This document shows positions 34,646 to 45,310 of a DNA stretch of 64,000 nucleotides, one piece after another. Made by a program: the position numbers and the translations under genes. Location: the NCBI GenBank assembly GCA_027946365.1, contig JAPEUQ010000004.1:2666001-2730000 (forward strand). The letters run 5' to 3'. The stretch is from Kalmusia sp. IMI 367209 (taxonomy: Eukaryota > Ascomycota > Dothideomycetes > Pleosporales > Didymosphaeriaceae). Under the pieces are notes generated by a model that had not been told where the DNA came from, made no database searches, and worked only from the letters and a program-made list of their open reading frames with translations. Positions within the stretch are counted from its first letter, which is position 1. Each line of letters opens with the position of its first letter.

Positions 34646-35566
34646 ATGGCAACGTACGCAGCCTACTACCATCCAAACCCAGCCGTGGTATACAACCACG
34701 CGCTTACATATCCAACCATTGCGTCTTCGCATCCCACGCTCCAGCTACACAACCCAGAATCAGGCTTTTCACCAGCAGCAAGGAAAGAGGAAGCTTTCAG
34801 GCGCACTTTGTCTGATGCCCAACGCCAGCCCCTATCCACGAGCCTGAGAGTACGCCCCGGAACCACAGATGCCCAGCAGGACTCCTTGTTCTTCAGACTC
34901 CCCGCCGAGCTGAGGAATCAAATCTACATCCAACTTCTCTGTCCAGACGCAGTCAACATGAAGAAAGTCACAAAGAAAGCAAACGACCTCAACGTACGGC
35001 ACTACAACCAGACCTCGACGACTACTTCCCTCCACCCTGCCATCCTCTCCACCTGCCGCAGGGTCCACGAAGAAGCAACCAGCTTGCTCTACGCGCCTCA
35101 CATCTTCCACGCACACCCTTCGCTCCTCACCTCGCTTCCCCATCTCACATCCTCGGCAAAACCCGTCCTCTACCCCAGCGTGATCAACCTCATCTCGCGC
35201 TGGCAAATCTGCCTCAGACTCGACACCGACGTGCATTTCACCGCCGCAGAAGCCGCTGCCGCCTTCTCCGGCGCCGAATATCTCGAAGTCAGGGTGTGGC
35301 AGGCGCAGTTCGAAGCCTGCGACTACGCGGTACTCAAGCTGTTCACCAACGTGCGGGGTGTGCAGTTCGCCAGGATAGGGGGAGACGTGGATCCCAAGCT
35401 GGCGAGGTGGTTGGAGGAGCAGATGATGTTACCCAAGGAAGACGGGTGTCTGGGTGACGATGGGTGTGCCGTGTGGAAGAGTAGGGGGGAGATACTGTGT
35501 GGAAGGTGTTTCGACAAAGTGTCCAGTGCTGGCATGGGCATCTTGCAGGTGCAGGAGGTAATGTGA
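34646..35566 (+). CDS. 2EXR-like domain protein
   Basis: A 306-aa intron-less frame from ATG 34646. The N-terminal 75 residues are polar and Pro/Tyr/His-rich. At about residue 80 comes FFRLPAELRNQIYIQLL, the start of the 2EXR-like module that is abundant in filamentous ascomycetes and related in shape to F-box starts, followed by HPAILSTCRRVHEEATSLLY, its usual second half. The C-terminus has a few Cys (CLGDDGC, CGRC). Proteins of this type have no established function. An overlapping upstream frame could add an alternative 5' exon, so the start is not certain. Confidence 0.8.
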   Translation: MATYAAYYHPNPAVVYNHALTYPTIASSHPTLQLHNPESGFSPAARKEEAFRRTLSDAQRQPLSTSLRVRPGTTDAQQDSLFFRLPAELRNQIYIQLLCPDAVNMKKVTKKANDLNVRHYNQTSTTTSLHPAILSTCRRVHEEATSLLYAPHIFHAHPSLLTSLPHLTSSAKPVLYPSVINLISRWQICLRLDTDVHFTAAEAAAAFSGAEYLEVRVWQAQFEACDYAVLKLFTNVRGVQFARIGGDVDPKLARWLEEQMMLPKEDGCLGDDGCAVWKSRGEILCGRCFDKVSSAGMGILQVQEVM

Positions 35567-35568
35567 GC

Positions 35569-35622
35569 GGATAGACGATCGATAGACGAAGACGGTCGAT
35601 AGACGGTCAATAGACGGTAAAA
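35569..35622 (+). repeat. Degenerate tandem repeat, about 11-nt unit
   Basis: Directly after the stop codon of the 2EXR-like gene: four to five imperfect copies of a unit close to GATAGACGGTC. Confidence 0.7.
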
Positions 35623-37829
35623 GCCGCATTTCGGGGACATGTTTGGTAAACAAGGAGTTTGGTATAGGATCCGTCTTTGAAGAATTTCTGATTCTTATTG
35701 TAGACAATCTGGGCAAGGTGCGTGGCTATAGAAGCTACGACCTGGGTAATGCTATAATAGCTGCATGTGCTCGCAACAAGAAGCGTGGCACAAATAGACT
35801 GTATCTTTGGTCATCTTTGATTTGACTCTCCAACTCGCCATCATGATAACAAGGCTGTCATCTTAGCTTGCAGAACTGACTGCGTGGCACGCTCCGCTAC
35901 ACGGTCCAAGGTTGCTCAAGAGTCGTCGAATTGCTGTAAGGAAACAGATAGCGTTGCTCAAACGCGAAATCTCAGAAGCAGACACCAGGTTCTACTCTTC
36001 TAAAGAATGAAAAGTACGTCCGTTCGTTGGAATACCTAACACTGTATTACCCTGTCACATAGGAATAAATATCCCCTGGGTTTTGCCAGAGCACCAAGAA
36101 CGCAATTGTGCGTGCGTTTCTGTGCTAGCTTTCCGTAGACTGAAATTCACAGATTAGGCGACTAGAAACATAGCTTATCAACAGATTTGAAAAGATCTGT
36201 TGGCATGCGTTACTCGATAGTGAGATTGTAAGTGTCCGGTGCTATTTATCACCTCTGCTGAGTCCTTGTAATTTATTGTACCAAGTGATGTGATTCTTTT
36301 ACAGTGCGAGTAAGGAGCGTCCCACAAAAGGCCTATCTGTGGTAGGCGATCTGTGGTAGGCGTTTAGAGCGTTCGGAGCGTCTGAAGCGTTTGTATTGTA
36401 CAGAAAGCGTTGCGTCGATTCTATGTTGCTGCAAACGAGTCAGACGTCAACGAAACTTGTCGTCCTCTGGTGCGTGATATGCTCATCAATAGGTTCAGAT
36501 CATTTCAGAGGCATGAAACATAGGTGATAGCCAACGTTGCCAACGTGCCGAAGCATCCAGCGCAGAACCAACCAAACAACAGATGCAATGTCGCTGTAGC
36601 AGACCCACCCTTTTTATACCACATCCCTGACATTTCCACTTATATCACGCATCCTTGCACCTCTATTCTCACCTCATGTCACACCACCCCCGACGCCGAG
36701 TTTCGATCGAAAACCTCCATCCAAGGATGACTTACAGCTCTGCACATTCACAACACATTTGCCCCCAAAGCCGAGTTTCCACCCTTCCCCCCCTCTTCTT
36801 CCGAAACAGGCAATTTCTCCCACGCGCCCCTTGGATCCATGCCCAGCCCTCGATGCACAACGACTCGAACCCGCATCCCTGCGTCCATCGCTGCACGCGC
36901 GGGTACCTTGACCCCCTTCCCTGCCGAAGCGCTGCTGGTCCAAAGGAGCCAAACTATGTGTCACTGGTGCGCGCAGGGCCGGGTGCACAGCGACGAGCGG
37001 CGCAGAGCCGCACATGTCGGTACTTAGCCGTAGCGTGGCATCGGGAGAGCCGGCGAAGGGTCTGGATGCGTGGGGGAGGGAAGCTTGTGCAGGCCGTTAT
37101 GAAAGGGTCGGGGTGAACTGTGTGTAAGGCCGAGAGTGTGTGCACCTTGGAAAATGGCTAGATGCGGATGCGGGAGTCGTTATGCGTGTTCGGATTCGGT
37201 CTGGGGGGCAAGGGTGTAGAGGATCTGATAAGATGAGCTCCGAGATCGCTCCGGTGCGGCGCTCGGAGTTGCGCTCCTGCAAGAGTCGGAATGCGCAGAT
37301 TTCATGTGAACCCGCGTATTGCGCGTCTGCGGCGAGTACCGTGGTGGTGTCATTCAATGAGCATGTAACCGTTGCGCATGATGAGGTGAGTCACTCGTCA
37401 CTCGACGTGGCACGTTGAACAAGCTTAGGAATTACTCAAGAAGTTCATTCTTCTCTACTAAGCATTATACGCATTACCGGGTAGAATAGCAACTTTTTCT
37501 AGATCCGCTAGGGATACGCATTCAATAGTGTCAACGCCGTGCTGAACGTGTCGGGCGAGAAACACCAGGCTTCAAGCCGTTCAGCCCATATCTAAAGACT
37601 CCGCGCTAGTGTACAAGAACCTAGAGCAACGCAGGGTGTATCATAAGGAGAGAAGATGCTTTCTGGCAAATAGTAATGAAACCCTAAGAGCCGGTTTATA
37701 CAAAAAGGGGTATATCCTTCTCAAAGCCATCCCTATCTGAAGGTGGCAAATTTTGGCAATAATAAAGAGATTCGTGATGCTTTAGTCGTGGTGCAAATGC
37801 GTCAAAATGGAATGATCAAAACGAAATGA
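35623..37829. other. Intergenic, about 2.2 kb, no supported gene
   Basis: Overlapping frames at 36655-37145 on both strands have no domain and are read as chance in GC-rich DNA. A short 14-nt tandem duplication is listed separately. Confidence 0.5.
36334..36361 (+). repeat. 14-nt tandem duplication
   Basis: Two adjacent copies of a unit ending CTGTGGTAGGC, followed by three loose copies of GAGCGTT/C-like 9-mers. Confidence 0.6.
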
Positions 37830-39191
37830 TCAAGATCCGAGATGGAGATCGTCGTGGTCGTCGTGCAATGGAGGACCGTCGTAGTCGATAATGTAGGTGG
37901 GCGGGCTGGCAGGGACATCCTCGTACAGCGGAGGTTGCTCCTCGTCCCAAGAGATGCCCATACCGGATCGTTCGGTAAGAACCAGGTGGAACTGCGTCCT
38001 AAGTACACGGGCCGCTCCGGTGGGAGTCGCCTGGCTCAGCTTCTTCAGCGGCGCCCACTCTTCAGCAACCACCATCTCGATGACTAGGTTGTGCCGCACA
38101 CTCATTCCGCTCGGGCTCTCCATGTCGCACAGAGGGTTGTAGGCGATGTTGCACCTAGCACGGAATTCGCAATCGATGTTGCCCTCGGTGAAGTCCGTCT
38201 TCCAGCCAGATTTGACTTCTTCGCTGGCAATTGTACGCGTGTCGTCGTGGAGAATGCCCTTGCCCTCTCCACCCACCTTGTTTGCGTGCTTGGGGCACGC
38301 AGGAGATATGGATTTCTGCGTCTCCTCGATGCGCCAATTGAGCTTGCGGAGGCGCCAGCGTGATTGGGAGTCATCTTTCGTCTGGGTCACGCCCGAGAGG
38401 CGCATCTCGACGCCGAAGTCGCCGATGGGATGAACTACCGGCGGAAGTCGAACGGAAGCCGTGAGGTTCGTGGGAGGAAAGATGCGAATGGAATGCTTCT
38501 CCGGGCCGGGCATGATGGAGCGCTTGACATCGAGACCTCGCTTGTATTCAAGCAGCTTGCCGTTGGACAGGGTCGCGGCCGCGTCGAGATAGTAGTCGAG
38601 GGTGGTAATTTGGCCGTGGGTGGTTGCAGGCAAGTGTCCTGGCATAAGATGACTAAAGGGAAACGAGTGCTCGCCATGGTTGATCTGCACAGGATCTGCG
38701 AGAAAGTTCCACTTGTGAATCTCTGTGGTCTGTGTGGAGCACTCTGGGCAGTGCTGGTGGACTGGTTTTTTGGTGGTAACAATGGCAAGGAGACGCATCT
38801 CCAGCTTATCCACGGTGACGTGCGGCTCATGCACGTTGATCTTCAACAGGCCTGAAATAATAGCGCCGGTGGAGGACTGGGGCGAATTGTAGAAAACGAG
38901 AGGCGGAGACTCGACCAGCATGTTCAGGGTGGCTGCAGGCTGTGGCTCAACCTTGGGGCTGGCCTTGGGGCTCTTCTTGAAAGAGGTCTGGCGCGAGCCC
39001 AGGCTGTGGCGCTTGAAAGCCTCCATGACGAGGGATTCTTGAGACTTGGTCTTGGGGTTGGAGGGACGCTCGACCGAGTAGACAGGGGGGAAGAGTGGCT
39101 GCGGGCTTTCCAGCTTCTTTGTCTTTAACTGGTTGGTGGGCGGCGATGACGCAGGCGCGGGGCGGACCAGAGAAAGAAGTCGGCCCGGCAT
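37830..39191 (-). CDS. LDB19/Art1-type alpha-arrestin
   Basis: A 453-aa intron-less arrestin-related trafficking adaptor, which recruits a Rsp5-type ubiquitin ligase to plasma-membrane transporters and drives their endocytosis. The arrestin N-terminal (LDB19) region runs from about residue 88: VESPPLVFYNSPQSSTGAIISGLLKI, a C-x2-C pair (HCPECSTQ), then FPFSHLMPGHLPATT. The C-terminal arrestin half follows to about 415. Near the end are two PPxY motifs, PPLY and PPTY, which are the expected docking sites for the ligase WW domains. The N-terminal 85 residues are basic and Ser/Pro-rich, a likely regulatory phosphorylation region. Start ATG 39191 has no better alternative. Confidence 0.92.
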   Translation of the reverse strand: MPGRLLSLVRPAPASSPPTNQLKTKKLESPQPLFPPVYSVERPSNPKTKSQESLVMEAFKRHSLGSRQTSFKKSPKASPKVEPQPAATLNMLVESPPLVFYNSPQSSTGAIISGLLKINVHEPHVTVDKLEMRLLAIVTTKKPVHQHCPECSTQTTEIHKWNFLADPVQINHGEHSFPFSHLMPGHLPATTHGQITTLDYYLDAAATLSNGKLLEYKRGLDVKRSIMPGPEKHSIRIFPPTNLTASVRLPPVVHPIGDFGVEMRLSGVTQTKDDSQSRWRLRKLNWRIEETQKSISPACPKHANKVGGEGKGILHDDTRTIASEEVKSGWKTDFTEGNIDCEFRARCNIAYNPLCDMESPSGMSVRHNLVIEMVVAEEWAPLKKLSQATPTGAARVLRTQFHLVLTERSGMGISWDEEQPPLYEDVPASPPTYIIDYDGPPLHDDHDDLHLGS

Positions 39192-42100
39192 GGCTTTTTC
39201 TCCTTAGCAAGGCGGCGGCTGCGAGATGGTCTGGGGTGCGTTGAAGAGAGGCGGGTGGCGTGGGAGGAGAGGGGTTGATTGCCCAATGTGAAGCCGTGGG
39301 GTTATCTCCTCGGGGGGGCGTGCGTGCGTGGTGTGGTTCGCAGGTGCAGTGCGGGCTGATGTGCGATTCGCCGTTGGCTTCTTTCTTCTACGAGTTGATC
39401 TTGTGGGAGTTCAATTGATGGAGCAGAGCAAGCGGGCAAAACATGGCTATGGGAGCAGGAAGCCAGGGCTTCGGGGGGGAGCATAGGCTTTTAAAGCAGC
39501 CGTCGCTGGCGTCACTCGGGATTTTACATGATGGAAATTCCATGACTGGTGCCCCGTGGACAGCCTCGAGTGATGGCATGGCGCAACCGCCTCCAAGCTT
39601 TTTACACAGGCTGCTAGCCCGCTTGCAGCTGCCCCATCCCTGCGCCGCTGCTTTCGTTTTCGGGTCAGGAGGCAGGCGCACGGGCTGCCGCTGCCTGTGA
39701 TCGCCCCAGCGCAAGTCCTGGCTGGCCGCTTGCAACGTGCGCCCGCCCATCATCAGCCAACCTCACCTTTTCACCTTTCCTTACGCTCCTCGCCGCCTGG
39801 CCGGCATCACGCCCGTCACGCCTTTGTTCCCCTCGCCCAGCAGCGTTCGCTACTGTCCCTTGACCGCATCGAATCGACCACTGCTGCGCGCACGGCGACG
39901 ATCAATGGCTGCCGGCTCGGGATTCGACCTGGCTCGCCGACGGCCAGCCATTCATCCAGGCGTCGTGATTCATCTACTGCACACTACGCTCCATGCGGAT
40001 CTGGGGATTTCCGCGCGAGGTACCCGCGGCCTTCTCCACCGCCATTGGCCGTCCTACATGGCACGAGGATCGCGAGACTTGTCCCCCCGCAATACCGCTC
40101 CAGCATGGCGTCGTCGTTGTCGCTTCTGAGAAAGGCATGCGGGCAGCGAGCAATCGAGCATCTCCACGGAGCCCCCTCCCCCCCCAGATCTCCCGCCTGG
40201 TGTCGACACGTATTTCAACACGCGCTTCACCCCCTCTCGTGCTCGCCTGACCGCCCTTCAGCTGGCCCCATGTGTCGTTGCTCTTTGCTAATCGTGACAT
40301 ACACGCACGCACGCACGTACGCGCGCACGCCGCATTTCGTGATGCTGTTGCAACATTTCGATTTTTATGCCAAGCCGGCGCACTTAGGTAATGTGTCGAA
40401 AATTCTGCTACGGACCCGTCGACCAAGCGGAGCAGCCCGTGGTTAGCCTCGCCTGACTCACCCCAACACCACGCACTGAGGGCGCCGCATCTGAGCACGT
40501 TGTGGGTGCTCTTGTCAGAGAACTCCACATTGCAAGCAATCCAGACTCTTCGACAATACATCCATCGAAACATTATTACTTAATTGAGCACAACCTTTGT
40601 TGCGACAGCCGCCGCCGAGATCCCACCGACATCGCTATGGCACACGTCGCTTGCATCCGTGTATCCTAAGCAAATCCATCGCTGCTCTCACCTTACGCGA
40701 GCACTATGGCGACTTCAACAGAGTATCTCACAATCCCTCGCTTATTTTTATTTGGTGAACGGGATCTGGCCCGGTTAGTCTAAAATAGTCGATCGTGCAT
40801 CGTCATTAAGCGCCTTCGTCGGTCCGGATTCGGGCACAAAGAAGCAGCTCCTGCATCCCAACATCGCAATCCTATACCCCGACCCACCACAACCGTTTCG
40901 CGGTGGGGCTTTTGGCAGTCTCTTCGCAAATCCTTGACGCTTGCGCAACAAGGTGCTCCTTCGGGCTTTCTCCTGCCAACACGTGCTGAAAATTCACCAT
41001 GGCGATGTTCTGGCCACACTTTGCACCATCGTGTCCATGCTGGCTTGCGCCATTTCATTGTTTCATGAGAACATATCGCAATGTCAGACGTCAGCACACC
41101 GCTCTTCAGCCATGACTCCTCCATCCTGCCATGCAACGCAGCGTGTCGGATGAAATGGGGCTGGCCCCATCGGACTGCTTTCCTTGTGCGCGCCCTACGG
41201 AAACGGAGTTGAGCGCTGCTCAGCCCTATGGAGCGATCCGCTTGCGCTTGTTCGTGAGCAACTGTCCGGCTATGATATCCCCGCTACGACTATGTGATTT
41301 CCCTGTATCCGATCGCCCTTTCTACTTGCCAAGTCTGCGACACCAAAAAGGCTTTGCTAATGGACTTTTCGAGGTAGTACTGGGCGTCTTTTACTCTTGA
41401 TCCCTTAGTACGTGGCTACGCTCGGATGTGATCCGAGAAATGCAGGGTCTGTGTAGCACCTTTCGGGCCATCCCTCGAGTTTCCGCTCGTAATGCATGCA
41501 TATGCAGCCCACAGCTACGATAGCCATCTCTCTAGCTCTCCGTAAGAGATTTTGTATCTGAGTCCGCAAGGACGGAACACGCGTGGAAGCGTTCAGAATC
41601 TACTAGCCTCGTATCGACTTTCCATATCCGTCATAGCCTGACTATCCACCATCTAGCTCCCGAAACGGCACCACATTGCGGACTCGCGTGCCTCAATCGG
41701 CCTTGTCGCATAATCTTGGTAGCGAAATTCCAGTAATGGTATTTTTGTCCATGCTTTATTTCCATCACCTGAAGCTTTTGTACATGGCTGACTTGAACGC
41801 ATATGTAACCCACACGGTATGTTTGCCAGGTAATTACCCAATACCGCATGCTTCTCCGCTCAAATGTATATGTAGCTACATGACCCGCCGCGTGGTGTTT
41901 TTCCTCAGTTTTCCAATGTCGTGGTATCAGCAGCAAGGAAGTAGCCAATAAAATTTACATTGCACACAATCAGGGGTCCGCTTTCGCATACGACCGGCAG
42001 TGGTTCCAGAGCAAAGCGTACGACAAGATGATGTTTTCATGTGATCGGGGCGATCGATCTGGGAGCGCGGATGATATGGATTGTGAGAGATTCGGTGGTG

Positions 42101-43141
42101 TGAGGACATGGGTGCACGAATGGAAGGGACTTTGCGGGTAAGTGGAAGATGGCCTCTGTTGCTGGCATCGTGTTCAAAATCCTGCGGGTTCGCCATACGA
42201 CTTGTCCGCTCTCGTGCTCGTTCAAGCCGAGGAATGAGGCAGGTCTTAACTCCCAGATTAGCTGCGAGCCTGTTCGGAGACTATTAAAGGCGCCTATGAG
42301 CTCAAGGAGAGCAATCTATTTTGACATCAGTATCGTTGAGCAGATTTAAATTGCTTTAAATCATTACAGTGTCGAGGAATTTCATCAACAATTTGAAGAT
42401 GAACAAGCGGTTGTCCAAAGACACCGAAAAAAAGTTGGTGTTACGGGTAAGCACGGGAAGTGCATCTCAGTGATATGATGCCTCGCATCTACGTCGGTTG
42501 GAGAGGGGCTTTGTAGATGTCAAAAATATCAGTTCACGATCTAAGCTCTTCGTGGCATTGGATATATGAGAACTTATCGGACCTAAAGTATGTTGGGTAA
42601 CTCTACAGCAGCCACGAACAACAAGGAGCCCAAAATTATTTCAGTGGAGGAAATATTGGATCCAGTTTTAGACTAGATGCAAATATCCATAGTCCGCCAA
42701 GCTTCGACCCCTAGATGTTTGGGGGTTCATATCGCTATCGTAATCTGACGACCCTGCCTTCGATTTATCGTTCGGTTGAAAGATCGACATGGTTGTAGGG
42801 ATTGGCCTTGGTGATTCGAGTAAACGCGCGGGGTAGGGAATCATGTAGAGAATGCTAGGGTGTGGAAATATAGCACCGGCTCAACGTGCAATCTCCACAC
42901 CTTCACCTTGGGGTCCGTGCGCATATCCTCAGCTTGCACGGGCTGAGGTTTGCCTGGGGCGTTTATTTGTGATACCAACAATGTCTCTCGCACAGATCAT
43001 TTCATGCCTTCTACACGACTTCGCCACATATTGCTCACCCGCTGAAAGAGGAGTCGTCCACTGTGTCCTATTCGCAATAATCAAAGGATAAAACGCGACC
43101 GGTGATTGCTAGCATCGACTTCTTGTACAATCACGTACAAA
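39192..43141. other. Long gene-free stretch, about 3.9 kb
   Basis: Contains the arrestin promoter. A 249-aa plus frame at 39697-40446 overlaps other frames, is low-quality and is rejected. From 40.6 to 43.1 kb only short frames are seen. One dinucleotide/tetranucleotide repeat is listed separately. This is the edge of the accessory region to the right. Confidence 0.5.
40301..40332 (+). repeat. (ACGC)n-like microsatellite
   Basis: Alternating ACGC/ACGT/GCGC units over about 32 nt. Confidence 0.75.
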
Positions 43142-43892
43142 ATGCTCTTTAAGTTCATTTCACTGTTCCTGTTCGTGGTAACAGCAAGCGCCGCGCCTAG
43201 CGTGCTGATTTCCGACTCTAATGGTATGTCGAGTTACAATATGTGTGCCATGCATCGCGTTTTGTCATATTGGTTAAAGAGTGCTGGGTCAGAAGTTTGA
43301 GGAGTTTCCCACACACGCATTTTGCAACCTAGGATAACTCAAACCGTGATAGATGTCCATACTGTTGACCTAGTACTGTATCGCTGAAGAAAAGGCTGAC
43401 GCATTAGCCAGTGAACTGCAACTTCACCGTCCACATCAACGAGGTTTGCACCTTCTCCAACAAAGTCTACCTCACTACCGAAGCCCGTCTCGACAATATC
43501 ACCTCACCCTGGGGCAATGCCGTAGTCAGCTACCAGCAAGGACTTCACGTGGAGCGCGAGCCGCTCGAAATCTACGCCAGCCTGCCCCAAGAACTCATCG
43601 CGGGTACGCTCTCCATCGAGCGCCCCAACAATGAGAAGGTCGAGTTCGCTTGGGAATACGGCCTTTCTGGCGGACGGCCGGTCACGGAGAAGTGGACCGA
43701 GGACGATGACGGCACGGATGGGAGGTACGGATGTGTCTATCGACAGTATTGGGATCGACCCACCACGTCCTGCGATCCTGTGCGCCCCACAGATGAGAGG
43801 GTAAGTGATTAGAACATGGAAGATGTAGCGGCATTACTGATCACGGGTAGGACATGTTTCTGGATTGCTGGTTCAAGTGTAACGCGTCGTGA
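43142..43892 (+). CDS. Secreted six-Cys protein, tandem copy 1
   Basis: A 170-aa protein in three exons: 43142-43223, 43412-43800 and 43851-43892 (introns 188 nt phase 1 and 50 nt phase 0). A signal peptide covers residues 1-18. The mature protein has six Cys: C-x9-C (CNFTVHINEVC), then C-x12-C (CVYRQYWDRPTTSC), then DCWFKC (C-x3-C) near the C-terminus, encoded alone by the last exon. Segments such as FAWEYGLSGGRPVTEKWTED align with the next gene, which has the same three-exon layout and Cys spacing. It is an unnamed secreted family; an effector or surface role is possible but not shown. Confidence 0.82.
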
Positions 43893-44208
43893 GGCCTGAA
43901 TGGACTGCTTGTGGCTGAGAGAAGCTAAGATGTAATGTCATAGGGAGATGTGAACGGATCTTAGCTAGCGTGTTGTCGCTTGCGTGGGGATGCAAGAGCG
44001 TTTGACTTAATTTACCTTCACTTCGGAATGCACGTGCACCCGGCTCCAGCCCTGTACTAATCTAATTATGTCTCTCACTTATGCTTTGCGCTTTCAACGC
44101 ACCTCCTTCCCACATCACACTCGTTTTCGATCAATTCGACTCTAAGTAAGGAAGCGTGCACTTACCCTGCTTGGTTGAGGTAACACCGGTATCTCACCAA
44201 AGAGCTTC
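43893..44208. other. Spacer between tandem paralogs
   Basis: 316 nt between the two six-Cys genes. Holds the 3' region of copy 1 and the promoter of copy 2; no other feature. Confidence 0.5.
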
Positions 44209-44867
44209 ATGGCTGCAACCAAGATTCGTTTTACTCTCTTTGCACTCTTCGTGCTGGCCGCAATCGTCATAGCCGCGCCTGATATGCTGGTTACTCGAGA
44301 CGCTCGTACGTAATTTTGACGCACCATATTATCTTTATTTTATCACGCGCAGCGTCGAAACGCTGATTGTCTTTGCCTAGGCAACTGCACCTTCACCACT
44401 CGTTTCGTCGAAAAGTGCTCCTCATCTGGACAGTTTCCTCCAACAACGGTGACCAACGCTAAAATCTCGAACCTCCTTACCCCATCCATGGCCCCTCTTC
44501 CTGTCCCCGCCGTTGAGCAAGACATTCAGCACGCCCCACTTATCGTCCATCTCTATCAGCATGATGAGAAAGTTGAAGGCGATCTCGTCATAGACCGCGT
44601 TGGTGGAAGCGAGGTCCATTTCGAATGGCAGTGGAATGACCCCGCTACGCATCGCCCAGCCACGGTGACTTGGTCCGAGAACGACGAAGGGAAGGCGACG
44701 AGATATGGGTGTCGACATGATACGGAATGGTCGAAAGATAGGATGCAGTGCAATGGGGATATCCCGGAAGACGAGAGGGTAGGTCTTGTTTGATCGAGTC
44801 CTTGGGATCTCTCGCTGACGTTGTGTAGTCAATGGACCTGAGTTGTTTCTTCAAATGCCGTAACTGA
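44209..44867 (+). CDS. Secreted six-Cys protein, tandem copy 2
   Basis: A 177-aa protein in three exons: 44209-44305, 44381-44778 and 44829-44867 (introns 75 nt phase 1 and 50 nt phase 0). Residues 1-23 are a signal peptide. Six Cys with the same spacing as copy 1: C-x9-C (CTFTTRFVEKC), C-x12-C (CRHDTEWSKDRMQC) and SCFFKC (C-x3-C) at the end. Both introns fall at the same places and phases as in copy 1, so they arose by tandem duplication. The sequences have diverged strongly outside the Cys pattern and the HFEWQW / FAWEYG, TVTWSEND / TEKWTEDD segments, which suggests fast evolution. Function unknown. Confidence 0.85.
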
Positions 44868-45310
44868 GGAGCTCGATCGTGTTTTGCGGGACGATGAGGC
44901 TGCGCATACGTATGGTACGGTGGAAACCTGCATGGCGTCTCTGAATGGCTGCTCTGATCATCTTATTCGGTCATTTAGCAGGCACGATCGAATAGCGAGG
45001 GGGTCGGCTTTGATCGGGTTGCCAGACCCATATAATGTTCCTGACCTTGAAGATGAATAATGCCGCTTTTCAACGATGCTTTATTCATGAGAGCCGAGCG
45101 ATTAACGACCTTCTGGATAGCTTTGCAAATTATTGAATTTTAGTGAATCGAATACTAATCAATCAGCTAAAGCTGATAGATCATCGGTTTTGTACCTTGG
45201 TTTATCGATTCATGTTAGCTCATTGTATATGGTATACAGGCTGTCTTGGTACTCAGATTATGTAATTTAGATCAGATCGCAGCTAATTACTCACCTCCTA
45301 GTTTGTTTCC
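44868..45310. other. Convergent 3' intergenic region
   Basis: Between the six-Cys copy 2 (plus) and the broken F-box gene (minus). No feature seen. Confidence 0.5.

Noticed and set aside
36850..36900. tRNA T-arm-like string near CGACTCGAACCCGC
   Set aside because: The T stem does not pair on the complementary strand and no D arm, anticodon arm or acceptor stem can be drawn.
36655..37145. Overlapping frames on both strands
   Set aside because: Mutually overlapping, compositionally biased, no recognisable domain.
38364..38855. 163-aa plus-strand frame
   Set aside because: Antisense shadow of the arrestin gene.
39697..40446. 249-aa plus-strand frame upstream of the arrestin gene
   Set aside because: Low-complexity Pro/Arg/His composition, overlapping minus-strand frame of similar length, no family; it lies over C-rich promoter-like DNA and a microsatellite.
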